From contig NZ_BLTG01000061.1 of assembly GCF_017312405.1 (NCBI RefSeq), forward strand, positions 1 through 64,000: DNA of 64,000 nt, written 5' to 3'. The DNA is from Mycobacterium sp. PO1 (GTDB taxonomy: Bacteria > Actinomycetota > Actinomycetes > Mycobacteriales > Mycobacteriaceae). Positions 8,201 to 17,997 of this stretch are shown piece after piece; the first letter of the stretch is position 1; every line of letters begins with the position of its first letter. The position numbers were made by a program, and so were the translations under genes. Below the pieces are notes generated by a model that worked only from the letters and a program-made list of their open reading frames with translations, was not told where the DNA came from and did no database searches.

Positions 8201-9166
8201 TCAGACGACGAACATGTCTTCTTTGGACCACTGCGGCGCCGCGATTCGGGCCGCCGCGGCGAGGCCCATGTACGTGAGGTGGTCGGTACCCTCCGGCACT
8301 TCCTTGGGGATCATCCCGCTGACCTTCTGGGTCTTGAACAGAGTGCCCGGCGCGAGGTCGAAGTGCGGGAACTCCGGTTCGGTGCAGCCGATGCACGGCA
8401 TGCCGGCGCGGGTCTTGCTGCTCTGCCGGTTCCACAGGATGCGGTTGCACGGCGAATGCGTCATCGGTCCCCGGCAGCCGAATTCGTAGAACAGGCACCC
8501 TGTTCGGGTACCCTCGCCGAACGACATCGTGGACTGTTTGTATTCGAAGAACTGCACCCGGGTGCAGCCGGTCTGGGTGAACGTCTTGAAGAACGTCTCC
8601 GGCCGGTGCAGGTCGTCGAGGGTGATGTCACCGGCGCGGCCGGTGGCGAGCGCGACGAGAATCTGGGTGATCCAGTCCGGGTGGGCGGGGCAACCGGGAA
8701 TGTTGATCACCGGCAAGCCCATCTTGGATCGGAAATCCGGCCCCAGGAAGCCGCCTTTCTCCCGCTTGTGGAACTGCAGACCGGTGGACCCCGACGGATT
8801 GGGTTCCATCGCCGGGATGCCGCCCCAGCATGCGCAGTCTCCGATCGCGACCACGATCTGCGCGGCGGCGGCCAGATCGGTGACCCAGTCCTTCATCGGC
8901 CGGTCGGCGAACATGTCCGTACGCCCGTCGTAGGCCTCCATGACAGACCCCTCGAAGACGAAGATGTCCAGGGGTCGCTCGCCGTTGGCGCAGTCCCAGA
9001 AGACTTTCTGGGCGTTCTTACCCAACTCCAGACCCAGCGACGGATGCCACACCAGGTCGAGACCGAAGTCGACGATCAGGTCGACGACGTTGGGCTCGTC
9101 GGCGTTGAGAAACGACATCGTGTTGCCGCTGCACGCGCCGCCCTGGAACCAGAGCACCGATGCCAT
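8201..9166 (-). CDS. hucS: Group 2a [NiFe]-hydrogenase small subunit (Huc)
   Basis: This 321-aa electron-transfer subunit lacks a Tat signal, unlike group 1 uptake hydrogenases. Proximal-cluster ligands are C12, C111 and C159, but the usual CxxC reads C12-S-G-N15, so one classical Cys ligand is missing. C201, C224, C231, C240, C258 and C261 would bind the medial and distal clusters. Published Huc work reports three [3Fe-4S] clusters, which fits the missing ligand. The ATG at 9166 has GAGAGGAG upstream. It lies 92 bases after the HucM-like gene and directly before hucL. Confidence 0.94.
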   Translation of the reverse strand: MASVLWFQGGACSGNTMSFLNADEPNVVDLIVDFGLDLVWHPSLGLELGKNAQKVFWDCANGERPLDIFVFEGSVMEAYDGRTDMFADRPMKDWVTDLAAAAQIVVAIGDCACWGGIPAMEPNPSGSTGLQFHKREKGGFLGPDFRSKMGLPVINIPGCPAHPDWITQILVALATGRAGDITLDDLHRPETFFKTFTQTGCTRVQFFEYKQSTMSFGEGTRTGCLFYEFGCRGPMTHSPCNRILWNRQSSKTRAGMPCIGCTEPEFPHFDLAPGTLFKTQKVSGMIPKEVPEGTDHLTYMGLAAAARIAAPQWSKEDMFVV

Positions 9167-9258
9167 GGAGACTCCTCTCGACTCACCGGCGGCGTCGGCC
9201 TCCGGTGCGGTGGGCTGTCAATTCGGTTGTCGGGGGGTCACTTCAGTGACCGGAAAGC

Positions 9259-9819
9259 TCAGACCCTGCGGCCGAAGGCGCGGGCGACCTCGATCAGGTA
9301 TGCCAGCCCGCGCGTCACGTCCGGGTCTTTCGCGGCACCGCGCAGCGTCGACCAGAGCCCGCGCAGCCCACGGGGCGGCGCGGGTACCGATGAGCGCGCC
9401 GAAACCAGCGCATCTCCCAGGGCGGCAACGACCTCGGCGCCCCTGGGGTCGGTCAGTGACGAGCTCAGCAGCGTGTTGATCGCCGGGGTCGCTTTCACCA
9501 GTCCACCGGTGAGCACGGCCAGGCTGGCCGACAATTCGGTCAGGTCGACCTCGCGCAGCGCGGCCAGGCCGGGGATCTGCTCGCTGGAGCCGCTGAGTTC
9601 CCCCCACGCCGAGGTGAGATTGGCGGTGATGTCGTCACCGCGGCGGACGAATCCGTCCAGACCGCTGACCAGCACCGCCAGCAGGTCGGCGTGGTCGAGC
9701 AACGTCGTCAGCGCCTCGGCGACGCGCGGATCATCGAGACGGTCGCGCACGGAGTCGGCGGGACCGGCGCCGTTCACCGAATCCAGGACGGGTGTTGCTG
9801 CCGGACCGCTGGCGCCCAT
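9259..9819 (-). CDS. hucM: HucM-like scaffold protein (DUF1641-like), first gene of huc operon
   Basis: This 186-aa, helical, Ala/Leu-rich protein resembles DUF1641 proteins, with a conserved LLDHADLLAVLVSGLDGF region and a later helix pair. It lies immediately upstream of hucS, where M. smegmatis encodes HucM, the roughly 18-kDa subunit that bundles Huc dimers and links them to the membrane as a conduit for quinone. The size agrees. The N-terminal 25 residues are Ala/Pro/Gly-rich. The ATG at 9819 has GGGAGG a few bases upstream. Both the DUF1641 assignment and the HucM identity come from position, size and recalled similarity, not from alignment. Confidence 0.65.
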   Translation of the reverse strand: MGASGPAATPVLDSVNGAGPADSVRDRLDDPRVAEALTTLLDHADLLAVLVSGLDGFVRRGDDITANLTSAWGELSGSSEQIPGLAALREVDLTELSASLAVLTGGLVKATPAINTLLSSSLTDPRGAEVVAALGDALVSARSSVPAPPRGLRGLWSTLRGAAKDPDVTRGLAYLIEVARAFGRRV

Positions 9820-10055
9820 CCGATACCTCCCGGGGCGGGATCCCCTGCTGCGCGGGGGATGTGGCTGTTGCGCCCAACGTACTGCGCGGGCGGCGCCGTG
9901 CCTATCGCTTTCGCGCAACAGCTATCAGGATTGCGCAGAGATGGCTACGCTGAAACGAGCCCGTCCGTCAGGAGCCTTGTGTTGCCGCCTCGAATTCGGT
10001 TCCCCGCCACCAAAGTTAGCCTTCCCTACCTTCGGGCGGGAACGCGGTCGCACTG
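9820..10055. promoter_or_regulatory. Divergent araC / huc operon control region
   Basis: The 236-base gap between the divergent regulator and the huc operon must carry both promoters. It contains GTTGCGC at 9867-9873, its inverse GCGCAAC at 9913-9919 and ATTGCGC at 9930-9936, making an inverted and direct array suited to an AraC-type dimer. Two GATAG-type motifs flank the middle copy. No -10/-35 pair is convincing. Confidence 0.4.
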
Positions 10056-11117
10056 ATGTCTCGGTTGACGCGGCTGGGCTACATCGACATCCGTCGGACC
10101 AGCGATCCGGTGCGACGCAAGGTGCGCTCGCGCGGAGTGCCGCCGGCGCTCACCGCCCATGAGATCTTCTACACCGAAGACGTGGGCAAAGCCGCCCGGC
10201 TGCTCGGGCGGGCGTTGACGCCGTTGACGCTGACGGTCGACCCCGCCGACGCCGGCGGCTTCGCGGCCACCATGCACGGGGTGCGGCTGCGCAATGTCAG
10301 CATGCTCTACCTGGACCTGCACGTGCCGGCCACCATCGACATCCCCGAGTCCGGTCGGTACTTCGCGGTGCACATGCCCCTCAACGGGGTTGCCACCGTT
10401 CACCATCCGGCGGCGACCTTCCAGGCGAACACGATGCGCTCGCTGGTCTCCAGCCCGGGCACACCGTTACGGATCGAGCTGGGGCTCGACGCCCCGCAGC
10501 TGTTGATCCGCATCGAGCAGCAGGCGATGACCGCCCACGTCACCCGGCTGATCGGCCGCAACCTGGTCAGGCCGCTGGTGTTCGATCCCGACTTCGACCT
10601 GGCCACCGAGGCCGCGATGCGCTGGCATGCCGCCGTGCAGCTGGTGCACACCGAGGTGTACCACGCGGGTTCACTGATCCAGAAGGGACGCGGTATCAGC
10701 TCGGTCGAGGAACTGGTGATGAGCAGCCTGTTGCATCTCCAGCCATCGAACTACCACGCCGACCTCACCCAACCGGTGTCGGCGGATCCGCGGCGCACCG
10801 TCATCCAGCAGGCGATGGATTTCATCGACGGCCACCTCGCCGAACGGATCACGATGGAGTCGCTGGCTCGCGAAGTGCACATGAGCGTGCGATCCATCCA
10901 GCAGGGGTTCCGGGCCGAGCTGGGCATGTCCCCGATGGCGTTCGTGCGCGAGCGGCGGCTGGAGCGCGTGCACGAGGAACTCACCGATGCCATCCCCTCC
11001 GACGGGGTGACGGTGACGGCGGTCGCGGAACGCTGGGGCTTTCACCACCTGGGCAGTTTCGCCGTGGAGTATCGCAAGCGCTGGGGCGAGGCCCCCTCGG
11101 AGACACTGCGGCGCTGA
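10056..11117 (+). CDS. AraC-family transcriptional regulator next to huc operon
   Basis: This 353-aa protein has an N-terminal AraC_binding-type sensor (about 30-215, including RYFAVHMPLNG) and two C-terminal helix-turn-helix motifs (about 245-345, with ITMESLAREVHMSVRSIQQGFRAELG and a second HTH around TAVAERWGFHHLGSFAVEYRKRWGE). It is transcribed away from the huc operon, the usual arrangement for a local regulator, so it may control huc and hyp genes. The ligand is unknown. Its 3' end, including the TGA, is duplicated in tandem (11102-11166). Confidence 0.82.
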   Translation: MSRLTRLGYIDIRRTSDPVRRKVRSRGVPPALTAHEIFYTEDVGKAARLLGRALTPLTLTVDPADAGGFAATMHGVRLRNVSMLYLDLHVPATIDIPESGRYFAVHMPLNGVATVHHPAATFQANTMRSLVSSPGTPLRIELGLDAPQLLIRIEQQAMTAHVTRLIGRNLVRPLVFDPDFDLATEAAMRWHAAVQLVHTEVYHAGSLIQKGRGISSVEELVMSSLLHLQPSNYHADLTQPVSADPRRTVIQQAMDFIDGHLAERITMESLAREVHMSVRSIQQGFRAELGMSPMAFVRERRLERVHEELTDAIPSDGVTVTAVAERWGFHHLGSFAVEYRKRWGEAPSETLRR

Positions 11118-11166
11118 CGAGCGTCGCCGACGACACTGCGGCGCTGACGAGCGTCGCCGACGACAC
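11102..11166. repeat. 30-bp tandem duplication of the araC 3' end
   Basis: A 30-base unit repeats about 2.2 times, spanning the last codons and TGA of the regulator gene and running towards the convergent hypE. The two full copies are identical from 11102 on. The array fills the convergent gap and duplicates the stop codon context. Confidence 0.8.
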
Positions 11167-11172
11167 GCTGTC

Positions 11173-12247
11173 TCAGCAGATGCGGGGCAGCTGCTCGCCG
11201 AGCTCGCGTTCCACGACCCGGGTGGTGCCGAAGGCGGTGCGCGCCACGGCCATGCCCGGATGGTCGCCGACCACGCGGCCGATGACGGTTGCCTGGGCGC
11301 CTTCGGGTCGGCCGCGCATCGCGGCGAGCACCGCGTCTGCGTGGGCCGGGTCGACGAAGGCCACGATCTTGCCTTCGTTGGCGACCTGCAGGGGGTCCAG
11401 CCCGAGAAACGAGCAGGCCGACGCAACGGCATCGGGCACCGGCACAGCGGCCTCGTCGATCTCGACGCCGACCGCAGCGGCACGCGCGATCTCGACGAGC
11501 GACGCCACGAGCCCACCGCGGGTGGGATCACGCAACGTGTGTACCGCCCCCGGGTCGCCCGCCTCGGTCGCACCGGAGAGCATCGCCGCGACCAGCCGGT
11601 GCAGCGGCGCGCTGTCGGTGCGCACCTCGGTGCCGAAGTCGATGCCCTCACGCACGCTGAGGATCGCCACCCCGTGCTCGCCGACCGGGCCGGACAGAAT
11701 CACCACGTCACCGGGGCGGGCACGTTCGGGCCCGATGTGCACACCGGGCGGTACGACGCCGACGCCGGCGGTGTTGACGAACAGTTGGTCGGCGCTGCCC
11801 TTTCCGACGACTTTGGTGTCGCCGGTGACGATCGACACGCCGGCCTCTTCAGCGGCCCGCCCCATGGTGGAGGCGATCGCGCCGAGCACGTCGAGCTCGA
11901 GTCCTTCCTCGAGGATGAAACCCGCGGTGAGGGCCACCGGCTGCGCGCCACTGCACGCCAGATCGTTGATGGTGCCGTGGACCGCGAGATGGCCGATGTT
12001 GCCCCCCGGGAAGAACAATGGCTGCACCACATACGAGTCCGTGGTCAGCGCGACGCGGCCGGAACCGACGTCCAGCAGCGCCGAGTCACGGGCCGGGCCG
12101 GCCGCCGATCCGAACGCCGGCATGAACAGGTTCTCGATGAGCTCCTCGGACAGCACTCCCCCGCCGCCGTGGCCCAGCACGACCCGCCCGGTCTCGCGCA
12201 GCGGCAGCGGACAGACCCAGTCGGCGGGGTCGACGGTGACCGGCTGC

Positions 12248-12255
<8 letters not shown>
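11173..12255 (-). CDS. hypE: Hydrogenase maturation factor HypE
   Basis: This 360-aa protein of the PurM/ThiL/SelD ATPase fold dehydrates the carbamoylated C-terminal cysteine to a thiocyanate, the cyanide donor for the active-site iron. The essential C-terminal motif PRIC (C360) is intact. N-terminal GHGGGGVLSEELI and the metal/ATP-binding DSYVVQPLFFPGGNIG match the family, and the length is normal. Its ATG overlaps the hypD stop by eight bases, and it is the last gene of hypFCDE, convergent with the AraC-type gene. Confidence 0.95.
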
Positions 12256-13377
<1,122 letters not shown>

Positions 13378-13381
<4 letters not shown>

Positions 13382-13674
13382 GCCGAATTCCTCTTCATGT
13401 TCCCCGGGGTGTCGTGACGGTCGGGCTGCTCACCGGCCAGCTCCTCGTCGAGCACGCCGAGGTCGGCGAACATCTGCAACGTTTCGTTTGCCGACACCTC
13501 GTCGAGGCGGGTGATCGCGAAACCCGCGTGCACGATCGTGTACTCACCGACCTGCATGTCGGGAAGGTAGGCCAGGCAGACGGTTTTGGTCGTGCCGCCG
13601 AACTCGACGGTCGACATCCGCGTCCCCGCTTCCTCCCAGATCTCGATCACCTTGCCGGGGATTCCGAGGCACAC
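13378..13674 (-). CDS. hypC: Hydrogenase maturation chaperone HypC
   Basis: This 98-aa OB-fold chaperone carries the diagnostic N-terminus MCLGIPG; after Met removal Cys2 binds the iron. It partners HypD and delivers Fe(CN)2CO to the large-subunit precursor. The GTG at 13674 is chosen because it gives this exact N-terminus and has GGAAAGGAG upstream. It begins 28 bases inside the 3' end of hypF and overlaps hypD by four bases. The C-terminal 15 residues are variable and hydrophilic. Confidence 0.93.
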
Positions 13675-16004
13675 TGGCCGCTCCTTTCCTCTTCGACGCA
13701 CTCCGACAACGAGGCCGCGGCGACCGCCGCCTGCCCGAGTGCCAAACCTCCGTCATTGCACGGCACCACCCGATGGGTGAGCACCTCCAGCCCGCACGCC
13801 CGCAGGCCGGCGGCGATGCCGGTCAACAGCAGACGGTTGACGAACACACCTCCGGTCAGCCCCACCGTGGTGATGCCCGCTGCGACGGCTGTGTCGGCGG
13901 CCGCCCGCACGGTGGCTCGCACGACTGCGTCGTGAAACGCCGCCGCCAGACCGGCACGGTCGGCGCCGGCGCGCATCCCGGCTGCCAGGGCGACGATCAC
14001 CGGCGCCGGGTCGAGGACGGCGCCGTCCCACGCGAAATCCAGCGTCGGGCGCCACCGCGCGGTACGGGCGAGGTGTTCCAGTTCGACCGCGGCCTGCCCT
14101 TCGTAGCTGACGTTCTGACATACCCCCAGCAGGCTTGCCACCGCGTCGAACAGCCGGCCCATGCTGGTCGTCGCAACGCATCCGAGCTGCCGGCTGAGCT
14201 GTTGGGTCAGGATGTTCATGCCGGCAGCGCCGATCGCGGCGGCGGGCGGCAGGTCGTCGATGCCGGTCACCCCGGCCCGGAGCATGAGGTCCACCGCGAT
14301 CCGGGCGGGTTGGCGCACCGCTCCGTCGCCGCCGGGCAGTGCGAACGGTGCGAGATGAGCGACCCGGGTGAACCGGGTCGGGTCGCTGATGGCGAGCAGC
14401 TCGCCACCCCAGATCGTCCCGTCCGTGCCGTATCCGGTGCCGTCGTAGGTCACGGCGATGACCGGGTCGCCGAGGCGGCCGTGTTCGGCCAGAAGCGCCA
14501 CCGCGTGGGCGTGGTGGTGCTGAACGGCGCGCACGCGCCCGCCCCGTCGTTGCGCCCACCGGCTGGTCGCGTAGCCGGGGTGCAGATCGCAGGCGACGAG
14601 CTCGGGGTGGCGTCCGGTCATGAACGCCAGGTGCTCGACAGCAGTGGTGAAGCACTGTTGGGTCCGGGGATCGGCCATGTCACCCAGATGGGAGGACAGG
14701 TGCGCACGTCCGTCGGGGCCCGTCAGTGCGAAGGTGGTCTTGAGGTCGCCACCGGTGGCCAGGACGGTCGGCCGGTTCCCCGCCGTGCCTCCCGACCCGA
14801 CCGGCAGCGGCGCGTAGCCGCGTGATCGGCGTACCGGCAACTCGGCGCCGTCGTCGTCGATCGCGACAACGGAGTCCTCACAGGGCACGTGTATCGGCCG
14901 GTCGTGGGTCAGCACCGCGTCGGCGAGGCCCTCGATCCAGTCGAGGTCGCCGTCGCGGTACGCGATGGGTGAGCCGCCCTGGTTGGCCGACGTCATGACC
15001 AGCGCACCGCCACCGAGCGCTGCGAACAGCAGATGGTGCACCGGCGAATAGGCCACCATGAGCCCGACGTCGCGCAGGCCGGGTGCCACGAGTGGGCTGA
15101 GCGTTCCGGGCCGCACCGGCACCAGCACGATCGGGGCGGCCGGTCCGCTCAGCGACCGGGCCGCGGCAGCGTTCACCTCGGCGATGCGCCGGGCGCCCTC
15201 GATGTCGGCGGTCATCACCGCGAAGGGTTTGGCGGGCCGGTTCTTCCGCTGACGCAGCGTCGCCACCGCTTCGTCGTCGTCGGCGCGGCAGGCGAGGTGG
15301 TAGCCGCCGATGCCCTTGATCGCGACGATCGACCCGCCACGCAGCGCTTCGGCAGCCGCCGCCACCGGCGGCCCGCCTCCCGGACCCTGCCAACTCAGCG
15401 TCGGGCCACACTGCGGGCAGGCGATGGTCTGGGCGTGGTAGCGGCGGTCGGTGGGGTCGGCGTATTCGTCGGCACACGCCTGACACATCGCGAAATCCGC
15501 CATCGTCGTGGCGGGCCGGTCGTAGGGCAGATCGGTGATGACGGTGTAGCGCGGACCGCAGTTGGTGCACGTGATGAAGGGATGCAGGTACCGGCGATCG
15601 CTGGGGTCGAACAGCTCCCGCAGGCAGTCGGCGCAGATGGCGATGTCGGGTGCAACCAGGGTGCGCGCCGACGGGGTGGTGGCGTCGTCGCTGTGTCGGA
15701 TCGCGAATGTCGTGTCGCCCTGAGGCGCGGTGGTTTCGACGTCGATCGCGTCGATGCGCGCGAGCGGCGGCGGTGCGTCGCGGAGTCGGGACAGCGCCGC
15801 GCCCACCCGCTCGCCGGGGCCCTCGAATTCACAGTGCACCGCCCCTGAGGCGTTGAGCACGAAGCCGGTGACCCCGTGTTCGGCGGCGATGCGGGCAACC
15901 TCGGGGCGGAACCCCACGCCCTGGACCAGGCCGGTGATGCGCAGCCGGAGACGCACGGTGTCAGCGACGCGGGCCACACCGTCGGTTTCCGCACATGCGC
16001 TCAT
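13647..16004 (-). CDS. hypF: Carbamoyltransferase HypF
   Basis: This 785-aa enzyme converts carbamoyl phosphate to carbamoyl-adenylate and transfers the carbamoyl group to HypE, the source of the CN ligands. Domains in order are acylphosphatase-like (about 15-100, GLVQGVGFRP), two CxxC zinc-finger pairs (about 120-200, CADC, CTNC, CQAC, CPQC), a YrdC-like domain (about 210-390), and a Kae1/TobZ-like domain (about 420-770, with HHHAHAVALLAEHG and VTYDGTGYGTDGTIWGGE). The length is normal. The ATG at 16004 starts the minus-strand hypFCDE unit, divergent from hypAB. Confidence 0.95.
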   Translation of the reverse strand: MSACAETDGVARVADTVRLRLRITGLVQGVGFRPEVARIAAEHGVTGFVLNASGAVHCEFEGPGERVGAALSRLRDAPPPLARIDAIDVETTAPQGDTTFAIRHSDDATTPSARTLVAPDIAICADCLRELFDPSDRRYLHPFITCTNCGPRYTVITDLPYDRPATTMADFAMCQACADEYADPTDRRYHAQTIACPQCGPTLSWQGPGGGPPVAAAAEALRGGSIVAIKGIGGYHLACRADDDEAVATLRQRKNRPAKPFAVMTADIEGARRIAEVNAAAARSLSGPAAPIVLVPVRPGTLSPLVAPGLRDVGLMVAYSPVHHLLFAALGGGALVMTSANQGGSPIAYRDGDLDWIEGLADAVLTHDRPIHVPCEDSVVAIDDDGAELPVRRSRGYAPLPVGSGGTAGNRPTVLATGGDLKTTFALTGPDGRAHLSSHLGDMADPRTQQCFTTAVEHLAFMTGRHPELVACDLHPGYATSRWAQRRGGRVRAVQHHHAHAVALLAEHGRLGDPVIAVTYDGTGYGTDGTIWGGELLAISDPTRFTRVAHLAPFALPGGDGAVRQPARIAVDLMLRAGVTGIDDLPPAAAIGAAGMNILTQQLSRQLGCVATTSMGRLFDAVASLLGVCQNVSYEGQAAVELEHLARTARWRPTLDFAWDGAVLDPAPVIVALAAGMRAGADRAGLAAAFHDAVVRATVRAAADTAVAAGITTVGLTGGVFVNRLLLTGIAAGLRACGLEVLTHRVVPCNDGGLALGQAAVAAASLSECVEEERSGQCASESPAR

Positions 16005-16101
16005 GGGGCGCGGGTCTCCTCAGCTCTGCGTCAGTGGGCTGTCGACACAGATCGGCCCGATCAAGGCTATCCCTCCCCCGGGGGCCCAACAATCGCAATC
16101 T

Positions 16102-16117
16102 CGCAGACAGGTCTGCG
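16102..16117. promoter_or_regulatory. 16-bp palindrome in the hypF-hypA divergent promoter region
   Basis: CGCAGAC-AG-GTCTGCG has perfect seven-base arms and lies about midway between the divergent hypF and hypA starts (gap 16005-16174). It is a good candidate operator for coordinated control of both hyp units. The cognate regulator is unknown, and no copy was noticed upstream of hucM. Confidence 0.45.
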
Positions 16118-16174
16118 CTTTTCCGTTGGCCGTGGACCCTGCGCAGGCTGTGGTCGCAGGATTACCCTGCGGAT

Positions 16175-16549
16175 GTGCACGAGTTGTCGCTGTGTCATGC
16201 GATCGCCGGAGTCGTGACGTCGCATGCCGAGGGGCGACCGGTCGAGGTCGTCCGGGTGCGGGTGGGTGCGCTGCGGCAGGTGGTCCCGGACTCACTGCTC
16301 TTCTGCTGGAGCATCGTGCGTGACCATGAGGGGCTTGGGGTCGCGGAGCTGCAGATCGAGTCGGTGACCGCCGCTGTGGAGTGCGGCGCCTGTGGTGCGA
16401 CATCGGACATCGCGTCGCGCTTCTCGGTGTGTTGCCCAGTGTGCGGCAGCGGCTCCGTCGAGGTGATACGTGGTGAGGAGTTCCTGGTGACGTCGATCGA
16501 TGTGCGCAACCACGACGAGGTCCTCGAGCACGGGGCTGGTCGTGGGTAG
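16175..16549 (+). CDS. hypA: Nickel-insertion metallochaperone HypA
   Basis: This 124-aa protein starts MHELSLC with the Ni-binding His2, and has the zinc site C70-G-A-C73 and C87-P-V-C90. It works with HypB to load nickel into the large subunit. The start is GTG at 16175; an overlapping ATG at 16173 is out of frame. It is the first gene of hypAB, overlaps hypB by eight bases and diverges from hypF. Confidence 0.93.
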   Translation: MHELSLCHAIAGVVTSHAEGRPVEVVRVRVGALRQVVPDSLLFCWSIVRDHEGLGVAELQIESVTAAVECGACGATSDIASRFSVCCPVCGSGSVEVIRGEEFLVTSIDVRNHDEVLEHGAGRG

Positions 16550-17345
16550 GTTTCATCGCCACGATGACGGCACCGTGCACACCCACGATGACGACATCGT
16601 GCACAGCCACGGCAGCGACCTCGTGCACAAGCACGACGGCACCGACCAGCACGGCGACCACAGCGGCTACGCCACCGCCACCGAGCGGGTGGATGTTCTC
16701 CAAGCCATCTTCTCCGAGAACGATCTCCGCGCATCGATCAATCGGGAAGCGTTCGAATCGAACGGAATTCGCGCACTGAACCTGATGAGCTCGCCTGGTT
16801 CCGGGAAAACCACGGTGCTGGCTGCCACCCTCGACGAACTCGCCGGCGAGCTCGCCGTCGGGGTCATCGAGGGAGACATCGCCACCGACCTGGACGCCGC
16901 GCGACTCTCCGGACGCGGCGCGCAGATCTCTCTGCTGAACACCGACAACGGTTTCGGCGGTGAATGCCATCTCGACGCGCCGATGGTCAACCGCGCTCTT
17001 GCCGGTCTCGAGCTGGATGCACTGGACCTCGTCATCATCGAGAATGTCGGGAACCTGGTGTGCCCGGCCGAATTCGACGTCGGCGAACACGCCAAGGCAA
17101 TGGTGTACTCGATCACCGAAGGCGAGGACAAACCGCTGAAGTACCCGGTGATGTTTCGCGCCGTCGATGTGGTGCTGCTCAACAAGATCGATCTGGCGCC
17201 GCACTTGGACGCCGACGTCGCGACTTACATCGAGCGGATCAGACAGGTGAATCCGACCGCCACCGTGCTGGCGGTCAGCGCCCGCACCGGGGAGGGCATG
17301 GCCGACTGGTTCGCCTGGCTGCGGCGCTTCGCCGCTGGGGCCTGA
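16542..17345 (+). CDS. hypB: Nickel-binding GTPase HypB
   Basis: This 267-aa SIMIBI-class GTPase has a His-rich nickel-storage N-terminus (about residues 4-42, ten His in HxHDD-type repeats) followed by the P-loop SSPGSGKTT at about 85, the switch region EGDIATD, and the NKIDL guanine-specificity motif. It stores nickel and drives its transfer with HypA. The GTG at 16542 is preferred, since MGRFHRHDDG gives a normal start and overlaps the hypA stop; an ATG at 16500 would extend it by 14 residues. Its last codons are partly duplicated downstream. Confidence 0.93.
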   Translation: MGRFHRHDDGTVHTHDDDIVHSHGSDLVHKHDGTDQHGDHSGYATATERVDVLQAIFSENDLRASINREAFESNGIRALNLMSSPGSGKTTVLAATLDELAGELAVGVIEGDIATDLDAARLSGRGAQISLLNTDNGFGGECHLDAPMVNRALAGLELDALDLVIIENVGNLVCPAEFDVGEHAKAMVYSITEGEDKPLKYPVMFRAVDVVLLNKIDLAPHLDADVATYIERIRQVNPTATVLAVSARTGEGMADWFAWLRRFAAGA

Positions 17346-17370
17346 CCGCGACTTCGCCGCCGGGGCCTGA
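17327..17370. repeat. 25-bp-period duplication of the hypB 3' end
   Basis: The last 19 bases of hypB including TGA (17327-17345) recur at 17352-17370 with one mismatch. Like the duplication at the araC end, it copies a stop codon into a short convergent gap, here between hypB and aldR. Confidence 0.65.
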
Positions 17371-17376
17371 GTGCGG

Positions 17377-17892
17377 CTACAGCGGAGAGGCACCGCGCAG
17401 GTGCTCGAAAATCAGAGACGTCTGCGTCCCGGCGACGTCGGCGTCGGCGTTGAGGTTCTCGACGACGAACGCCCGCAGGTCGTCGGTGTCGCGCGCGGCG
17501 ACGTGCAGGATGAAGTCGTCGGCACCGGCCAGGAAGTACACGTCCATCACCTGCGGCTTGGCCCGGATCTGGGCTATGAAGTCGCGGATCTTGCCGCGCG
17601 CGTTGAACTGCAGGCTGACCGAGATCATCGCCTGCAGCGTCAGGCCGATCGCGGCCGGGTCGATGTCGGTGTAGAAGCCGCGGATCACGCCGGCCTCCTG
17701 CAACCGGCGCACCCGTCCGTGGCACGTCGACGCGGCGATGCCGACCAGTTCGGCCAGCGCGCTGTTGGACATCCGCGCGTCGGCGTGCAATGCGGTGAGG
17801 ATGCGACGGTCGGTGTCGTCGAGAGCAACGGTCCGAACATCCTTCGGCGGCTGCGATCGACCAGACCCCTCGGCCGACGATTCTGCTGGCAT
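17377..17892 (-). CDS. aldR: Lrp/AsnC-family regulator AldR
   Basis: This 171-aa protein has an N-terminal HTH (about 25-75, DRRILTALHADARMSNSALAELVG region) and a C-terminal RAM/AsnC ligand domain (about 85-160). It is divergent from ald with a 105-base gap, the same arrangement as Rv2779c/Rv2780 in M. tuberculosis, where AldR controls alanine dehydrogenase and responds to amino acids. The first 18 residues are a poorly conserved, hydrophilic extension. It is convergent with hypB. Confidence 0.88.
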   Translation of the reverse strand: MPAESSAEGSGRSQPPKDVRTVALDDTDRRILTALHADARMSNSALAELVGIAASTCHGRVRRLQEAGVIRGFYTDIDPAAIGLTLQAMISVSLQFNARGKIRDFIAQIRAKPQVMDVYFLAGADDFILHVAARDTDDLRAFVVENLNADADVAGTQTSLIFEHLRGASPL

Positions 17893-17997
17893 GTCTGGAT
17901 GCTAGCGAATGATCCACATTGATATTGCGTCAGAGCCGAGGGTTCTTCACACTTTGAAGGACTTTTCTGTTTTCCTGACCTAGCGCGAGGAGCGATC
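17893..17997. promoter_or_regulatory. aldR-ald intergenic control region
   Basis: This 105-base divergent region is locally AT-richer than its surroundings, with the segment GATCCACATTGATATTG next to aldR and a TTCACACTTTGAA stretch nearer ald. It should hold AldR-binding sites by analogy with M. smegmatis. GAGGAG precedes the ald ATG. I did not assign exact boxes. Confidence 0.5.

Noticed and set aside
10008..10030. TTAGCCTTCCCTACC as an IdeR iron box upstream of araC
   Set aside because: Only one half resembles the 19-bp IdeR consensus and the second half-site is missing.
6464..10162. A very long plus-strand open frame opposite the hydrogenase genes
   Set aside because: It is the antisense shadow of hucD, hucL, hucS and hucM, whose motifs are unmistakable on the minus strand; its product is Arg/Gly/His-rich without any domain.
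16554..16660. Tandem CAC/GAC-rich repeat suggesting a satellite or CRISPR-like array
   Set aside because: It is the coding sequence of the His-rich nickel-binding N-terminus of HypB.
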